DNA of 64,000 bases, from positions 1-64,000 of the forward strand of contig JAIXRN010000100.1 of assembly GCA_027485165.1 (NCBI GenBank). Direction: 5' to 3'. The position numbers and the translations under genes are program-made. Shown in pieces: positions 52,935 through 61,587 of this stretch; positions within the stretch are counted from its first letter, which is position 1, and each line of letters begins with the position of its first letter. This DNA comes from Rubrivivax sp. Lineage in GTDB: Bacteria > Pseudomonadota > Gammaproteobacteria > Burkholderiales > Burkholderiaceae_C. Below the pieces are notes generated by a model. It searched no databases and was not told the DNA's origin. It saw only the letters and a list, made by a program, of their open reading frames with translations.

Positions 52935-54380
52935 CTAGCGCAAGGCCACGCTGCCGGGCGCGCCGGTGCCGGGCTTGCTGGCCGCCGGGGCGGGGGAAGA
53001 GGCGGGTGCCGAACCGGTGGCGGGTGCCGATGCTGATGCCGATGCCGCGGCGCCTGCATTGCCGGGCTTGGTTTCCCCCGGCTTGCCTTCCCCTGCCTTG
53101 CCGCCCTTGCCCGCGGTCGACCCCGCCGGCACCGGGCGCACCACCTGATCGGGGCGCACGCGCTGCAGGCCTTCGACGATCAGCCGGTCGCCAGGCTTCA
53201 GGCCTTCGGTCACCAGCCACTGGTTGCCCACCGCGCGGGCAATCTTCAGCCGCCGGCGTTCGGCCTTGTTGCCTTCGCCCACCACCATGGCGGTGGCGTC
53301 GCCAGTGGCGCTGCGCGTCACGCCCTGCTGCGGGGCCAGCAACACGTCGCGGTCCACGCCGGCCACCAGCCGCGCCTGCACCACCATGCCCGGCAGCAGG
53401 CTGCCCTGCGGGTTGGGCACCACGGCGCGCAGCGTCACCGTGCCGGTACCCCGGTCCACCGTCACGCCGCTGAACTGCAGCGCCGCGGGCTGCGGGTGCA
53501 CGCTGCCGTCTTCCAGCACCAGCTGCACCTGCTGGCTGCCGGTCTGCCCCGCCAGCTGGCGCCGCAGCGACAGGATCTCGGCGCTGCTCTGCACGATGTC
53601 CACATGCATCGGGTCCAGCTGCTGGATGGTGGTCAGGGCCTGGGTCTGATTGGCGGTGACCAGGGCGCCGGGGGTGACGGTGGACACCTCGATGCGCCCG
53701 CTGATTGGGGCCACGATGCGCGCACGCTGCAGCTGCACCTGCGCCGCGTCCAGCGCGGCCCTGGCCACGGCGACATCAGCATCGGCCTGCAGCAGCGCGG
53801 CGGCGCTGGCGTCGGCGGCTTCACGGCTCAGGGCGTCGGCCTTCAGCAGCTCGGCGTCGCGCTGGGCCTTGGTGGCCGCCGCGGCGCGCTGGGCCTGGGC
53901 CTTTTGCAGCGCAGCGGCACCGCGCGCACGCTCGGCTTCCAGCGCCGCGGGGTCGATCTGGTACAGCGGCTGGCCCGCCCGCACCTGCGTGCCTTCGGTG
54001 AACAGCCGGCGTTGCACCAGGCCGCCCACCTGCGGGCGGATGTCGGCCACCTGGCTGGCGGTCAGCCGGCCGGGCAGTTCCAGCCGCAGCGGTGCGTCCT
54101 GCAGGCTCAGGGTGACCACGCCCACTTCGGGTGGCGGCGGTGCCGGCTTGGCCGCGGGCTTGTCCTGGCAGGCTGCCAGCAGAGCGGCCAGGGCCAGGGC
54201 GCCGGCGCCGGCCAGCCGCTGCAGGCCGGGCCTGTGCGCGGTCGGTGGCAAGGCCGCCGCGGTCGCGGCCGTGGCCGCAGCCCCTGATTCAGCCCGTGAT
54301 GCAAGCCCCAAGGCAGCGGTGGGTGCGGCAATGGATGCGGCAACAGATGCCGATGTCGGGGCAGGCATGAAGGCGGGCAT
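52935..54380 (-). CDS. RND efflux membrane fusion protein (AcrA/HlyD family)
   Basis: A 481-residue periplasmic adaptor lipoprotein. A lipobox LLAAC follows the hydrophobic run GAGALALAALLAAC. The core has the lipoyl half-motifs ADIRPQVGGLVQRRLFTEGTQVRAGQPLY, the coiled-coil hairpin (about residues 150-230) and the barrel region SGVTVDRGTGTVTLRAVVPNPQGSLLPGMVV. The C-terminal tail is long and low in complexity (alanine, serine, proline, glycine), which is unusual. ATG 54380 is chosen from several in-frame starts; the long N-terminal extension before the signal is alanine-rich and uncertain. It leads the RND operon and is divergent from the BaeSR-like genes. Confidence 0.85.
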   Translation of the reverse strand: MPAFMPAPTSASVAASIAAPTAALGLASRAESGAAATAATAAALPPTAHRPGLQRLAGAGALALAALLAACQDKPAAKPAPPPPEVGVVTLSLQDAPLRLELPGRLTASQVADIRPQVGGLVQRRLFTEGTQVRAGQPLYQIDPAALEAERARGAAALQKAQAQRAAAATKAQRDAELLKADALSREAADASAAALLQADADVAVARAALDAAQVQLQRARIVAPISGRIEVSTVTPGALVTANQTQALTTIQQLDPMHVDIVQSSAEILSLRRQLAGQTGSQQVQLVLEDGSVHPQPAALQFSGVTVDRGTGTVTLRAVVPNPQGSLLPGMVVQARLVAGVDRDVLLAPQQGVTRSATGDATAMVVGEGNKAERRRLKIARAVGNQWLVTEGLKPGDRLIVEGLQRVRPDQVVRPVPAGSTAGKGGKAGEGKPGETKPGNAGAAASASASAPATGSAPASSPAPAASKPGTGAPGSVALR

Positions 54381-54607
54381 GGGCAGGCGGGCTTGGCGTG
54401 TAGGGGGCGCTTTTTCAGCCGGGCTGAAAGCGTCTTGCTGGCTGGGAAGGCCAGGTTTTTGGTGGCTGGATGGTGCCTGCACAATGTGGAGACAGCTTGA
54501 AGAGCCCGGCTCGCTGAAGGCCACGCCCGCGGCGCGTGCACGGCCCTGCCGGTTTGGTGTAAACCCCCGGCCCAGGTTCTTCAGGCGCCCCGCGCCCCGT
54601 TGCCAAA
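54381..54607. other. Divergent spacer between RND operon and two-component genes
   Basis: About 230 bp. A short palindrome GAGCC-C-GGCTC lies at 54502-54512. No conserved BaeR box was recognised. Its position suggests the operon promoters for both units, which BaeR-like regulators often control. Confidence 0.45.
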
Positions 54608-56005
54608 ATGAAGCTGAACCTTGCCACCCGCCTGTTTGCCGCCGTGCTGGGCGCCGCCGTGGCCGTGGCTGTGGCCATGGGTGTGGGGGCGCATGTCAAC
54701 CTGAACCGCGACTTCCTGGGCTTCCTGAACGAACAGGCCGTGGGCCGGCTGGACCTGGCCGTGCCCAGCGTGCAGGCCGGCTATCGCCAGCAGGGCAGCT
54801 GGGACTTCCTGCGCGAACGGCCCGACCTGTGGTTCCGGCTGCTGCGCCCTGCACCCGAAGACGAGCGCGTGCCCATCACCGACCGCCCGCCGGCCACCGC
54901 CACCCCGGCTGAACTGACGGGCGCTTCACGCCGCTTCACCCTGCTGGACGCCGAGCGCCGGCGCATCGTGGGCTTTGCCAGCCCGGCGCCGGACGCCATC
55001 GAACGCGCCATCGTGGTCGATGGGCTCACGGTGGGCTGGCTGGTGCTGACGCCTTTCGAATCGGTCAGCTCGGGTGCTGAAAAGCGCTTTGCCGACGCCC
55101 AGGCCCGCACCGGCTGGCTGGTGGGCGGTGGCGCGGTGCTGCTGGCCGCTGCCGTGGCGCTGTGGGCTTCGCGCCGGCTGCTGCGGCCTGTCAGCCGCGT
55201 GGCCCAGGCCACGCACCGGCTGGCCGCGGGCGACTACAGCACCCGCGTGCCCGAAGACGCCAACGACGACGAGATCGGCCGCCTGGCGCGCGACTTCAAT
55301 CAGCTGGCCCTGACCCTGCAGCGCAACGAAGCCACGCGGCGCGAATTCATGGCCGACGTCTCGCATGAACTGCGAACCCCGCTGGGCGTGCTGCACGGCG
55401 AACTGGAAGCGCTGGAAGACGGCGTGCGCCGGCTGGACGGCCAGGCGCTCAAGTCGCTGCAGGCCGAAGTGGCCACGCTGCACAAGCTGGTCGACGACCT
55501 GTACGAGCTGTCGCTGGCCGACGTGGGTGCGCTGTCGTACCGCAAGGCCGAACTCGACCTGCGCGAGATCATCGACGACACCGCCGGCGCCTTCGGTGAA
55601 CGCCTGCGCAGCAGTGGCCTGGCCCTGCAGCTGGACCTGCCGGCCGGCCCGCTGCCCACCTTCGGCGACGCGCGGCGGCTGCGCCAGCTGCTGGCCAACC
55701 TGCTGGAAAACAGCTGCCGCTACACCGACGCCGGCGGCGCCCTGCGGCTGCAGGCGCGGCAGGAGGGGCGGCAGACCTTGATCGACCTGCACGACAGCGC
55801 GCCGGGCGTGCGCGACGACCAGCTGCCGCGCCTGTTCGAGCGCTTCTTCCGCGCCGAAGCCTCCCGCAGCCGCAAGAGCGGCGGCGCGGGGCTGGGGCTG
55901 TCGATCTGCCAGCGCATCGTCGAAGCGCACGAAGGCCGCATCGAGGCGCGCCCGTCGCCGCTGGGCGGGCTGTGGCTGCGCGTGGCGCTGCCGGCCCTTG
56001 GCTGA
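54608..56005 (+). CDS. baeS: BaeS-like sensor histidine kinase
   Basis: A 465-residue inner-membrane kinase. Two membrane helices (about 8-30 and 174-194) flank a periplasmic sensor part, followed by HAMP (LRPVSRVAQATHRLAAGDYSTRVP), HisKA with FMADVSHELRTPLGVLHGELEAL and HATPase with LLANLLENSCRYTDAGG and GAGLGLSICQRIVEAH. BaeS signals envelope stress and turns on RND pumps in E. coli; here it is divergent from an RND operon, which supports that role by analogy. The 3' end overlaps the regulator gene by 8 bp. Confidence 0.87.
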   Translation: MKLNLATRLFAAVLGAAVAVAVAMGVGAHVNLNRDFLGFLNEQAVGRLDLAVPSVQAGYRQQGSWDFLRERPDLWFRLLRPAPEDERVPITDRPPATATPAELTGASRRFTLLDAERRRIVGFASPAPDAIERAIVVDGLTVGWLVLTPFESVSSGAEKRFADAQARTGWLVGGGAVLLAAAVALWASRRLLRPVSRVAQATHRLAAGDYSTRVPEDANDDEIGRLARDFNQLALTLQRNEATRREFMADVSHELRTPLGVLHGELEALEDGVRRLDGQALKSLQAEVATLHKLVDDLYELSLADVGALSYRKAELDLREIIDDTAGAFGERLRSSGLALQLDLPAGPLPTFGDARRLRQLLANLLENSCRYTDAGGALRLQARQEGRQTLIDLHDSAPGVRDDQLPRLFERFFRAEASRSRKSGGAGLGLSICQRIVEAHEGRIEARPSPLGGLWLRVALPALG

Positions 56006-56723
56006 AACCCCCGCCACCGGCAGCGCGCTGGCGCTGGAACCCGGCCCGGCACGCGTGCTGGTGGTGGAAGACGAACCCAAGCTGGCGGCCCTGCTGGCCG
56101 ACTACCTGCGCGCGGCCGGCCACGAACCCGAATGCGTGGCCGACGGTCAGCAGGCCCTGCAGGCCTGGACTGAACGCCGCCACGACCTGGTGCTGCTGGA
56201 TGTGATGCTGCCCGGCCTGGACGGCCTGGCGCTGTGCCGGCAGCTGCGCACGATGACGGCCGTGCCCATCGTGATGCTGACCGCGCGGGCCGACGAGTCC
56301 GACCGCCTGGCCGGCCTGGAGCTGGGCGCCGACGACTACATCCCGAAGACGCCCTTCAGCCCGCGCGAAGTGATGGCGCGCGTGAAAGCCGTGCTGCGCC
56401 GCACCCGCGCGGCGGCGATGCCGGCGCTGCCGCTGCCAGCCCCCCTGCAGATCGACAACCAGGGCTGGCGCGCGCGCTGGCACGGCCGCGAGCTGGACCT
56501 GACGCCGAACGAACTCCGCCTGCTGCGCACCCTGGCCGGGCAGCCGGGCCGGGTGTTCCAGCGCGCGCAGCTGCTGGAAGGCCTGCAGGGCGACGCGCGC
56601 GCCGTGACCGAACGCGCGGTCGACAGCCACGTGAAGAACCTGCGGCGCAAGCTGGAACTGGCCGGCGCGGGCAGCGAACGCATCCGCTCGGTCTACGGCG
56701 TGGGCTACTGCTACCAGGACTGA
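55998..56723 (+). CDS. baeR: BaeR-like response regulator (OmpR family)
   Basis: A 241-residue regulator. The receiver has the acidic VVEDEPKL, phosphoacceptor Asp in LVLLDVMLPGLDGLAL and the switch lysine in DDYIPKTPFSPREVMARVKA (KTPFSPRE in place of the usual KPYSPRE). The winged helix has LTPNELRLLRTLA and AVDSHVKNLRRKLE. The start TTG 55998 overlaps baeS; no better start lies before the receiver apart from GTGs inside it. Likely controls the RND genes across the divergent spacer. Confidence 0.87.
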   Translation: MAETPATGSALALEPGPARVLVVEDEPKLAALLADYLRAAGHEPECVADGQQALQAWTERRHDLVLLDVMLPGLDGLALCRQLRTMTAVPIVMLTARADESDRLAGLELGADDYIPKTPFSPREVMARVKAVLRRTRAAAMPALPLPAPLQIDNQGWRARWHGRELDLTPNELRLLRTLAGQPGRVFQRAQLLEGLQGDARAVTERAVDSHVKNLRRKLELAGAGSERIRSVYGVGYCYQD

Positions 56724-56829
56724 CGGGGGCCGATCAGGCCTGACCGGCCGTCAAGGCGCCGCGCCGCCGGACAATGCGGTCCTTGGGGGAAGGGCGGCTG
56801 CCCACCCCGCCACTGCCGGAGCCCCGCCC

Positions 56830-57066
56830 TTGAAGACCTACGACATCGAAGTGCAGCGCCTCAGATCGATCCGCCACGACAAGGGCCTGGTCGAGGTGGG
56901 CCTGGACCTGCTGGTGCTGCCGCAGAAGACCAGCGACGACGGCATGCCGGCCAGCTGCCTGCGGCTGCCGGTGGACCATGCGCGGTCCCTGCTGTTGCTG
57001 CTGAAGCAGCAGATCGCCGAACTGGACAAGCTGCAGCCGCGCAGCCGGCGTTCAGGGCGCTGCTAA
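56830..57066 (+). CDS. Small conserved-looking hypothetical protein
   Basis: 78 residues, mostly soluble. It starts TTG 56830 (KTYDIEVQRLRSIRHDKGLV) and contains GLDLLVLPQKTSDDGMP and a leucine-rich helix HARSLLLLLKQQIAELDKL with a basic end QPRSRRSGRC. The composition and regular protein-like sequence, unlike the shadow frames around it, support expression. The last 15 bases overlap the 3' end of the convergent helicase gene. Function unknown; similar short proteins occur in Burkholderiales from memory, unchecked. Confidence 0.65.
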   Translation: MKTYDIEVQRLRSIRHDKGLVEVGLDLLVLPQKTSDDGMPASCLRLPVDHARSLLLLLKQQIAELDKLQPRSRRSGRC

Positions 57067-59415
57067 GGCCGCTGCTGAGGCCGCCGCTGACGGCGCCACC
57101 GATGGCTGGGGCGTCAGCCCCCAGCCTGGCGGCAGCAAGCTGCGCACGTGCGGCTGGGCATAGCGTTCGTCCAGCAGCCACAGCCAGCCGCGGTCCTGCG
57201 GGGTGCGCAGCACGCGGCCAGCGGCCTGCACCACCTTCTGCATCGCTGGCACCAGGTCGGCGCTGGCGGGGTCGGTGGCCAGCAGCCGCGCCAGCCGGGC
57301 TTGCAATGCGGTCTGCACGGGCGACACCGGCGGCAGCCCCAGCGTGGCGATGAAGGCGCCGATCAGCATCGACCCGGGCAGGTCCACGCCTTCGGCAAAC
57401 ACCCCGCCCAGCACCGCAAAGCCCAGGCCGCGGCCCTGCGGCACGAAGCGCGCCAGGAAGGCCTGCCGCGCGTCAGGCGCCATCGCCCGGGCCTGGCGCC
57501 ACTGCGGGATGTCAGGGCGCTGCAGGGCCAGCCGGTCGGCGGCCTGTTCCAGGTAGTCGAAGCTGCTGAAGAAAGCCAGGTAGTTGCCCGGGTGGGCGTC
57601 GAACTGCTGCGCCATCACCGCCACCAGGCGCTGCAGCGAACGGCCGCGGTCGTGAAAGCGCGTGGACAGGCCGCGGGCCACCTGCACCTGCAGGTGTTCG
57701 GGTGGAAAGGCGGGTGGCACGTCCAGCCAGCCGCTGTCTGCTGGCAGGCCCAGCACCTGCAGCGCATGCCCCGCCGGGGCCAGGGTGGCGGAAAACAGGC
57801 TGGCGTGGTGCAGGGCCTGCCAGCGCGGGCGCAGGAAGGGCGCGGGCAGCACGTTGCGCAGGCTTAGCAGGGTGTCGTGGGCGCTGGTGTCGGCTGCCGG
57901 CAGGCGCTGCACGTCCAGCAGCGAATGCTCGCCCAGCGTGTCCAGCAGCCGCGCCATGCGCTGCAGCTGGAAGTGCAGGCCCAGCAAGGCGCCCGCGGCC
58001 AGGGGCTGGCGGTGGCAGTGTTCGGCCAGCGCCGCAGCGGCCGTCTGCAGGGCCTTCACCAGCGCGTCGGGCGCGGCTTCCAGCACGGCATGCCCCGCCG
58101 TGCCGCTGGGGGCCAGGTCGGCCAGGGCCTGGCCCAGCGCGGCCAGCGGGCCGGCCAGCCCGGCCGGCGCTTGCCGGGCGGCGGCCTGCACCTGGCCTGC
58201 GCCCAGTTCGGCGCTGTAGAGCGCACGGGCGCGGTCGGCCAGGTTGTGGGCTTCGTCCACCAGCACGGCCAGCTTCCATTCCTGCGCCTGCATCAGCCCC
58301 CAGAGCTGGCCGCGGGCGTCGAACAGGTGGTGCACGTCGCCCACCAGTACGTCGGCCCAGCGCAGCAGTTCCTGGCCCAGGTAGTAGGGGCAGATGCCAT
58401 GGGCCAGGGCGATGCTGCGCTGGGTCTCGGCGTCCAGCCAGCCGGCGGCCACGGCCTGCTGGCGCGCTGCGGGCAGGCGGTCGTAAAAGCCGCGGGCCAG
58501 CGGGCAGGCGTCGGGGTGGCAGGCCAGGTCGGGGTTTTCGCAGCCCTGGTGCTGGGGCACGACGGCCAGCACGCGCAGCGCCCGGCCCGGCGTGGCCGCG
58601 CGCAGGGCCGACAGGGTGTCCATGGCGGTGATGCGGCCGGTGCCTTTGCAGGTGAGAAAGGCGATCTTGTCGATGCCCTGGCCTGGCATCGCGCGCAGCA
58701 GCGGGAACAGCGTGCCCAGCGTCTTGCCGATGCCGGTGGGCGCCTGCGCCAGCAGGCAGCGGCGGTGCAGGGCGCTGCGGTACACGGCTTCGGCCAGCAC
58801 GCGCTGGCCCGGGCGCAAATGCGCCAGCGGGAACGGCAGGCTGGGCAGCGCGGCGTCGCGCGCGGCGCGGTGCTGAGCTTCCTGCTGCGCCCAGCCCAGG
58901 AAGGCGGCGCAGCGGCTGTCGAACAGGGCCTGCAGTTCGTCTGCGCCCATGGTCTGACGCAGCACGGTTTCGGTCTGGCTGGCGACGTCGAAATACACCA
59001 GGGCCAGCTGCACCTGGTCCAGTGCGCGCGCACGGCACAACAAGGCGCCGTAGGTTTGCAGCTGGGCCCAGTGCAGCAGGCGGCGGTTGGCCGGCAACTC
59101 GTCCGGCTGGCCGCGGATGGTCTTGATCTCTTCCAGGCACTGGCGGCGCGCGTCGTAGCCGTCGGCGCGGCCGCGCACGCGCAGCGGCCCGTGGCGGCCT
59201 TCCAGCGCGACTTCGGTTTCGTAGTCGGCCCCGCGCGCGCGGGCCACGGCCTGCTGGCCCTGCAGCCCTTCCACGGCGGTGGCCGAAGGCGTGAAGCGGC
59301 GGTCCAGGTCGCCCTGCTTGGCGGTGAATTCGCATAGCGCGCGCACCGCCACGGTGTAGGACCAGCGGGTGGCAAGGTCTTCAGGGGTGGATGGCGCGAC
59401 AGCGGGCACGGGCAC
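57052..59415 (-). CDS. PD-(D/E)XK nuclease fused to a DinG/XPD-type iron-sulfur helicase
   Basis: A 787-residue DNA-processing enzyme. The N-terminal 130 residues carry a PD-(D/E)XK nuclease core: Asp85 (GRADGYD), Glu96-x-Lys98 (LEEIKT) and the QxxxY motif at 118-122 (QLQTY), similar to Cas4/RecB nucleases. The helicase has Walker A APTGIGKT (225-232), DEAH at 387-390 and four cysteines for an iron-sulfur cluster at 292, 299, 304 and 342, in the insert typical of XPD/DinG. A later RecQ-like domain has SATLAPAGHAL and QAAGRVLRTPQDRGWLWLLDER. The start is GTG 59415. The paired nuclease-helicase fits repair or replication-fork processing; not proven. It is complete. Confidence 0.88.
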   Translation of the reverse strand: MPVPAVAPSTPEDLATRWSYTVAVRALCEFTAKQGDLDRRFTPSATAVEGLQGQQAVARARGADYETEVALEGRHGPLRVRGRADGYDARRQCLEEIKTIRGQPDELPANRRLLHWAQLQTYGALLCRARALDQVQLALVYFDVASQTETVLRQTMGADELQALFDSRCAAFLGWAQQEAQHRAARDAALPSLPFPLAHLRPGQRVLAEAVYRSALHRRCLLAQAPTGIGKTLGTLFPLLRAMPGQGIDKIAFLTCKGTGRITAMDTLSALRAATPGRALRVLAVVPQHQGCENPDLACHPDACPLARGFYDRLPAARQQAVAAGWLDAETQRSIALAHGICPYYLGQELLRWADVLVGDVHHLFDARGQLWGLMQAQEWKLAVLVDEAHNLADRARALYSAELGAGQVQAAARQAPAGLAGPLAALGQALADLAPSGTAGHAVLEAAPDALVKALQTAAAALAEHCHRQPLAAGALLGLHFQLQRMARLLDTLGEHSLLDVQRLPAADTSAHDTLLSLRNVLPAPFLRPRWQALHHASLFSATLAPAGHALQVLGLPADSGWLDVPPAFPPEHLQVQVARGLSTRFHDRGRSLQRLVAVMAQQFDAHPGNYLAFFSSFDYLEQAADRLALQRPDIPQWRQARAMAPDARQAFLARFVPQGRGLGFAVLGGVFAEGVDLPGSMLIGAFIATLGLPPVSPVQTALQARLARLLATDPASADLVPAMQKVVQAAGRVLRTPQDRGWLWLLDERYAQPHVRSLLPPGWGLTPQPSVAPSAAASAAALAAP

Positions 59416-59553
59416 GGGCGGGGGCAGGGGACGGCGGGGATTGGGGGATTGGGGGCTGGCGCACGGCCCGCCGGATCTTCGGCGACGATAGCGCCGGGCC
59501 GCGCCCTGCGCGGCCTGAAAGCTTCACCCGCAAGCCTGACACCCCTGTGCCCG

Positions 59554-60732
59554 ATGTCATTGCCCAGTTTCGTCCACCACCCCGCTTTCCAGAGCCTGCT
59601 GCTGCCGCTGCTGCTGGCCTTGCTGGGGCTGGCGCTGCTGCGGGCCTGGCCCGGCGGGCGCTGGGCCTTGCTGGGCGGGGCGCTGGGGCTGGGGGCGGCA
59701 CTGGCCTTCGTGCCGGGGCTGGCCTGGCCGCCGGCTTCCAGGGTGCTGAAGCTGCCCTGGGTGCTGCTGCTGGGGCTGGGTTTGGCCTGTGCCCTGGGTC
59801 TGGGCCGGCGCGTGCCAGGGCCAGCGCCAGAGCCAGCGCCAGCGCCAGCGCTGAAGCCGCGGCGGGTGCCGCACGGGCTGCGCGCCGGGCTCGCCAGGCC
59901 CTTCGCGCGCTGGGCCATGCCCGCGCTGGTGTGGCTGGCTGTTTTGATGTGGTTGTGGGCGGGCCAGGCGCTGCCGTCTTTCGGACCCGGGCCCGGGCCC
60001 GGGCCAGGCCCTGCAGGCGGCGCGGCCGGATGGCTGGCCCCTGTCGCCCCCCTGTTGGCCATGGGCGTGGCCGCGCTGGCCGGCGCTGGCCTGCTGGCCC
60101 TGCTGCTGCGGCCAGCCGGGCACGCAGCGGCCGGCCCTGGGCCCGCAGGTGCGCCTCAGGCCGTGGCGCTGACGATGGCGGCGCTGGGCCTGGCGGGGCT
60201 GTGTGCGGTGGGCGGGTCGCTGCTGCTGGCGCAGCTGGGGCTGATGCTGGCGACTGCCCTGGCCACCACCCTGGCCATAGCCGGGTGGGCAGCGCGCGGG
60301 CGCCAGGCCGCGGCCGACCCCGGGCTGGCGCTGGCGCTGGCGCCTTTCGGCCTGGTCTGGCTGTCGCTGGCCTGCACCTGGTGCCTGGCTGCGCCTGAAG
60401 AGGCCGTGGCGCGCGCCGGCCTCGTTGCGCTGCTGGCGTGCGCCCTGCTGCTGCCGGAATGGCGCGTGCGGCGGCACGGCCATCAGCATGGTCCGTCGCA
60501 TGGCTTGTCGCCTCGCCCTTCGCGCAGCTTGTGGCGGACTGCAGCCCTGGCGGGCGGGCCGGCCCTGCTGGCGCTGGCCAGCGGCCTGGCCCTATTGCCC
60601 CTGGCCGGTGCACCGAGCGATGGCAGTTCAGCTGACACTGCGGCCAGGCCCGCGCCCGTGCTGGACGACCCCTACCTGGCGCCCGCGCCAGCTGTACCTC
60701 CCACCCCCGCCACTCCACCGCCATCGCGATGA
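59554..60732 (+). CDS. Multi-helix membrane protein with Pro-rich loops
   Basis: A 392-residue membrane protein of about nine hydrophobic segments with proline-rich or glycine-rich loops, for example PAPEPAPAPALKP near residue 88 and GPGPGPGPGPAGG near residue 140, and a His-rich loop RRHGHQHGPSHG. The stop overlaps the creatininase-family start by four bases (ATGA), so translation is coupled. I do not recognise a family. The low-complexity loops derive from GC repeat runs and may vary. It is real by frame length, hydrophobicity pattern and coupling; function unknown. Confidence 0.6.
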   Translation: MSLPSFVHHPAFQSLLLPLLLALLGLALLRAWPGGRWALLGGALGLGAALAFVPGLAWPPASRVLKLPWVLLLGLGLACALGLGRRVPGPAPEPAPAPALKPRRVPHGLRAGLARPFARWAMPALVWLAVLMWLWAGQALPSFGPGPGPGPGPAGGAAGWLAPVAPLLAMGVAALAGAGLLALLLRPAGHAAAGPGPAGAPQAVALTMAALGLAGLCAVGGSLLLAQLGLMLATALATTLAIAGWAARGRQAAADPGLALALAPFGLVWLSLACTWCLAAPEEAVARAGLVALLACALLLPEWRVRRHGHQHGPSHGLSPRPSRSLWRTAALAGGPALLALASGLALLPLAGAPSDGSSADTAARPAPVLDDPYLAPAPAVPPTPATPPPSR

Positions 60733-61586
60733 CACCTCTGCCCGCCATCACCGCCTTGCCCAGCGGCTACTGGCAAGAACTGGCCACCACCGACTTTGCG
60801 CGAGTCGACCCGCAGCGCACGATCGCGCTGCTGCCCGTGGCCGCCATCGAACAGCATGGCCCGCACCTGCCGCTGGCCACCGACGCCATCATCAACCAGG
60901 GCGTGTTGGCACAGGCGCTGCAGCGCCTGCCGGCATCGGCCTCGGTGCTGGTGCTGCCGGCGCTGAACGTGGGCGACAGCCTGGAACACACGGCCTTCCC
61001 CGGCACCCTGAGCGCCGACCTGCACGACCTGCTGGGTCTGTGGCTGGCGGTCGGGCGCGGCGTGGCGCGCGCGGGCCTGAAGAAGCTGGTGATCTTCAAC
61101 AGCCACGGCGGCCAGCGCGCGCATGTGGACCTGGCCGCGCTGCGGCTGCGCGTCGCCCACGGCCTGCTGGTGGTGCGGGCTCACAGCTTTTCTTTCGGTG
61201 TGCCGCCGGGCTTGTTCGACGTGGATGAGCTGGCCCACGGCCTGCATGGCGGCGCGGTCGAGACATCGCTGCTGCTGCACTTGCGGCCCGACCTGGTGCG
61301 GCAGCCCGCGCTGGCAGACTTTCCCAGCCTGGGCGCTCGCCTGGCGCGCCAGGGCGGCCTGCTGGGGGCGGAAAAGCCGGCCGGCATCGGCTGGATGACG
61401 CAGGACCTGAACCCGCACGGGGCCTGTGGCGACGCACGCGCGGCGTCGGCCGAGAAGGGCGCGGTGCTGCTGGACCACATGGCCGGCCGTCTGGTGCAGC
61501 TGCTGGCCGAAGTCGAACAGATGCCGGTGCCGGCGGCCGTGCCAGCGCTTGGCCACACAGGCGCTGCAGCGGCTGGGCCAGGCTGA
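60729..61586 (+). CDS. Creatininase-family metallohydrolase
   Basis: A 285-residue amidohydrolase of the creatininase family. Metal ligands are visible: Glu41, His43 and Asp52 in EQHGPHLPLATD, His in FNSHGGQRAH and Glu in GLHGGAVETSLLL. Members cleave creatinine or similar cyclic amides, or act in cofactor pathways such as formamide-type steps of riboflavin/F420 and mycofactocin systems. The neighbouring riboflavin-type genes suggest a possible link to pyrimidine-ring or formamide chemistry, which is inference. ATG 60729 overlaps the preceding stop. Convergent with the RibA-like gene, separated by one base. Confidence 0.87.
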   Translation: MTPLPAITALPSGYWQELATTDFARVDPQRTIALLPVAAIEQHGPHLPLATDAIINQGVLAQALQRLPASASVLVLPALNVGDSLEHTAFPGTLSADLHDLLGLWLAVGRGVARAGLKKLVIFNSHGGQRAHVDLAALRLRVAHGLLVVRAHSFSFGVPPGLFDVDELAHGLHGGAVETSLLLHLRPDLVRQPALADFPSLGARLARQGGLLGAEKPAGIGWMTQDLNPHGACGDARAASAEKGAVLLDHMAGRLVQLLAEVEQMPVPAAVPALGHTGAAAAGPG

Positions 61587-61587
61587 G

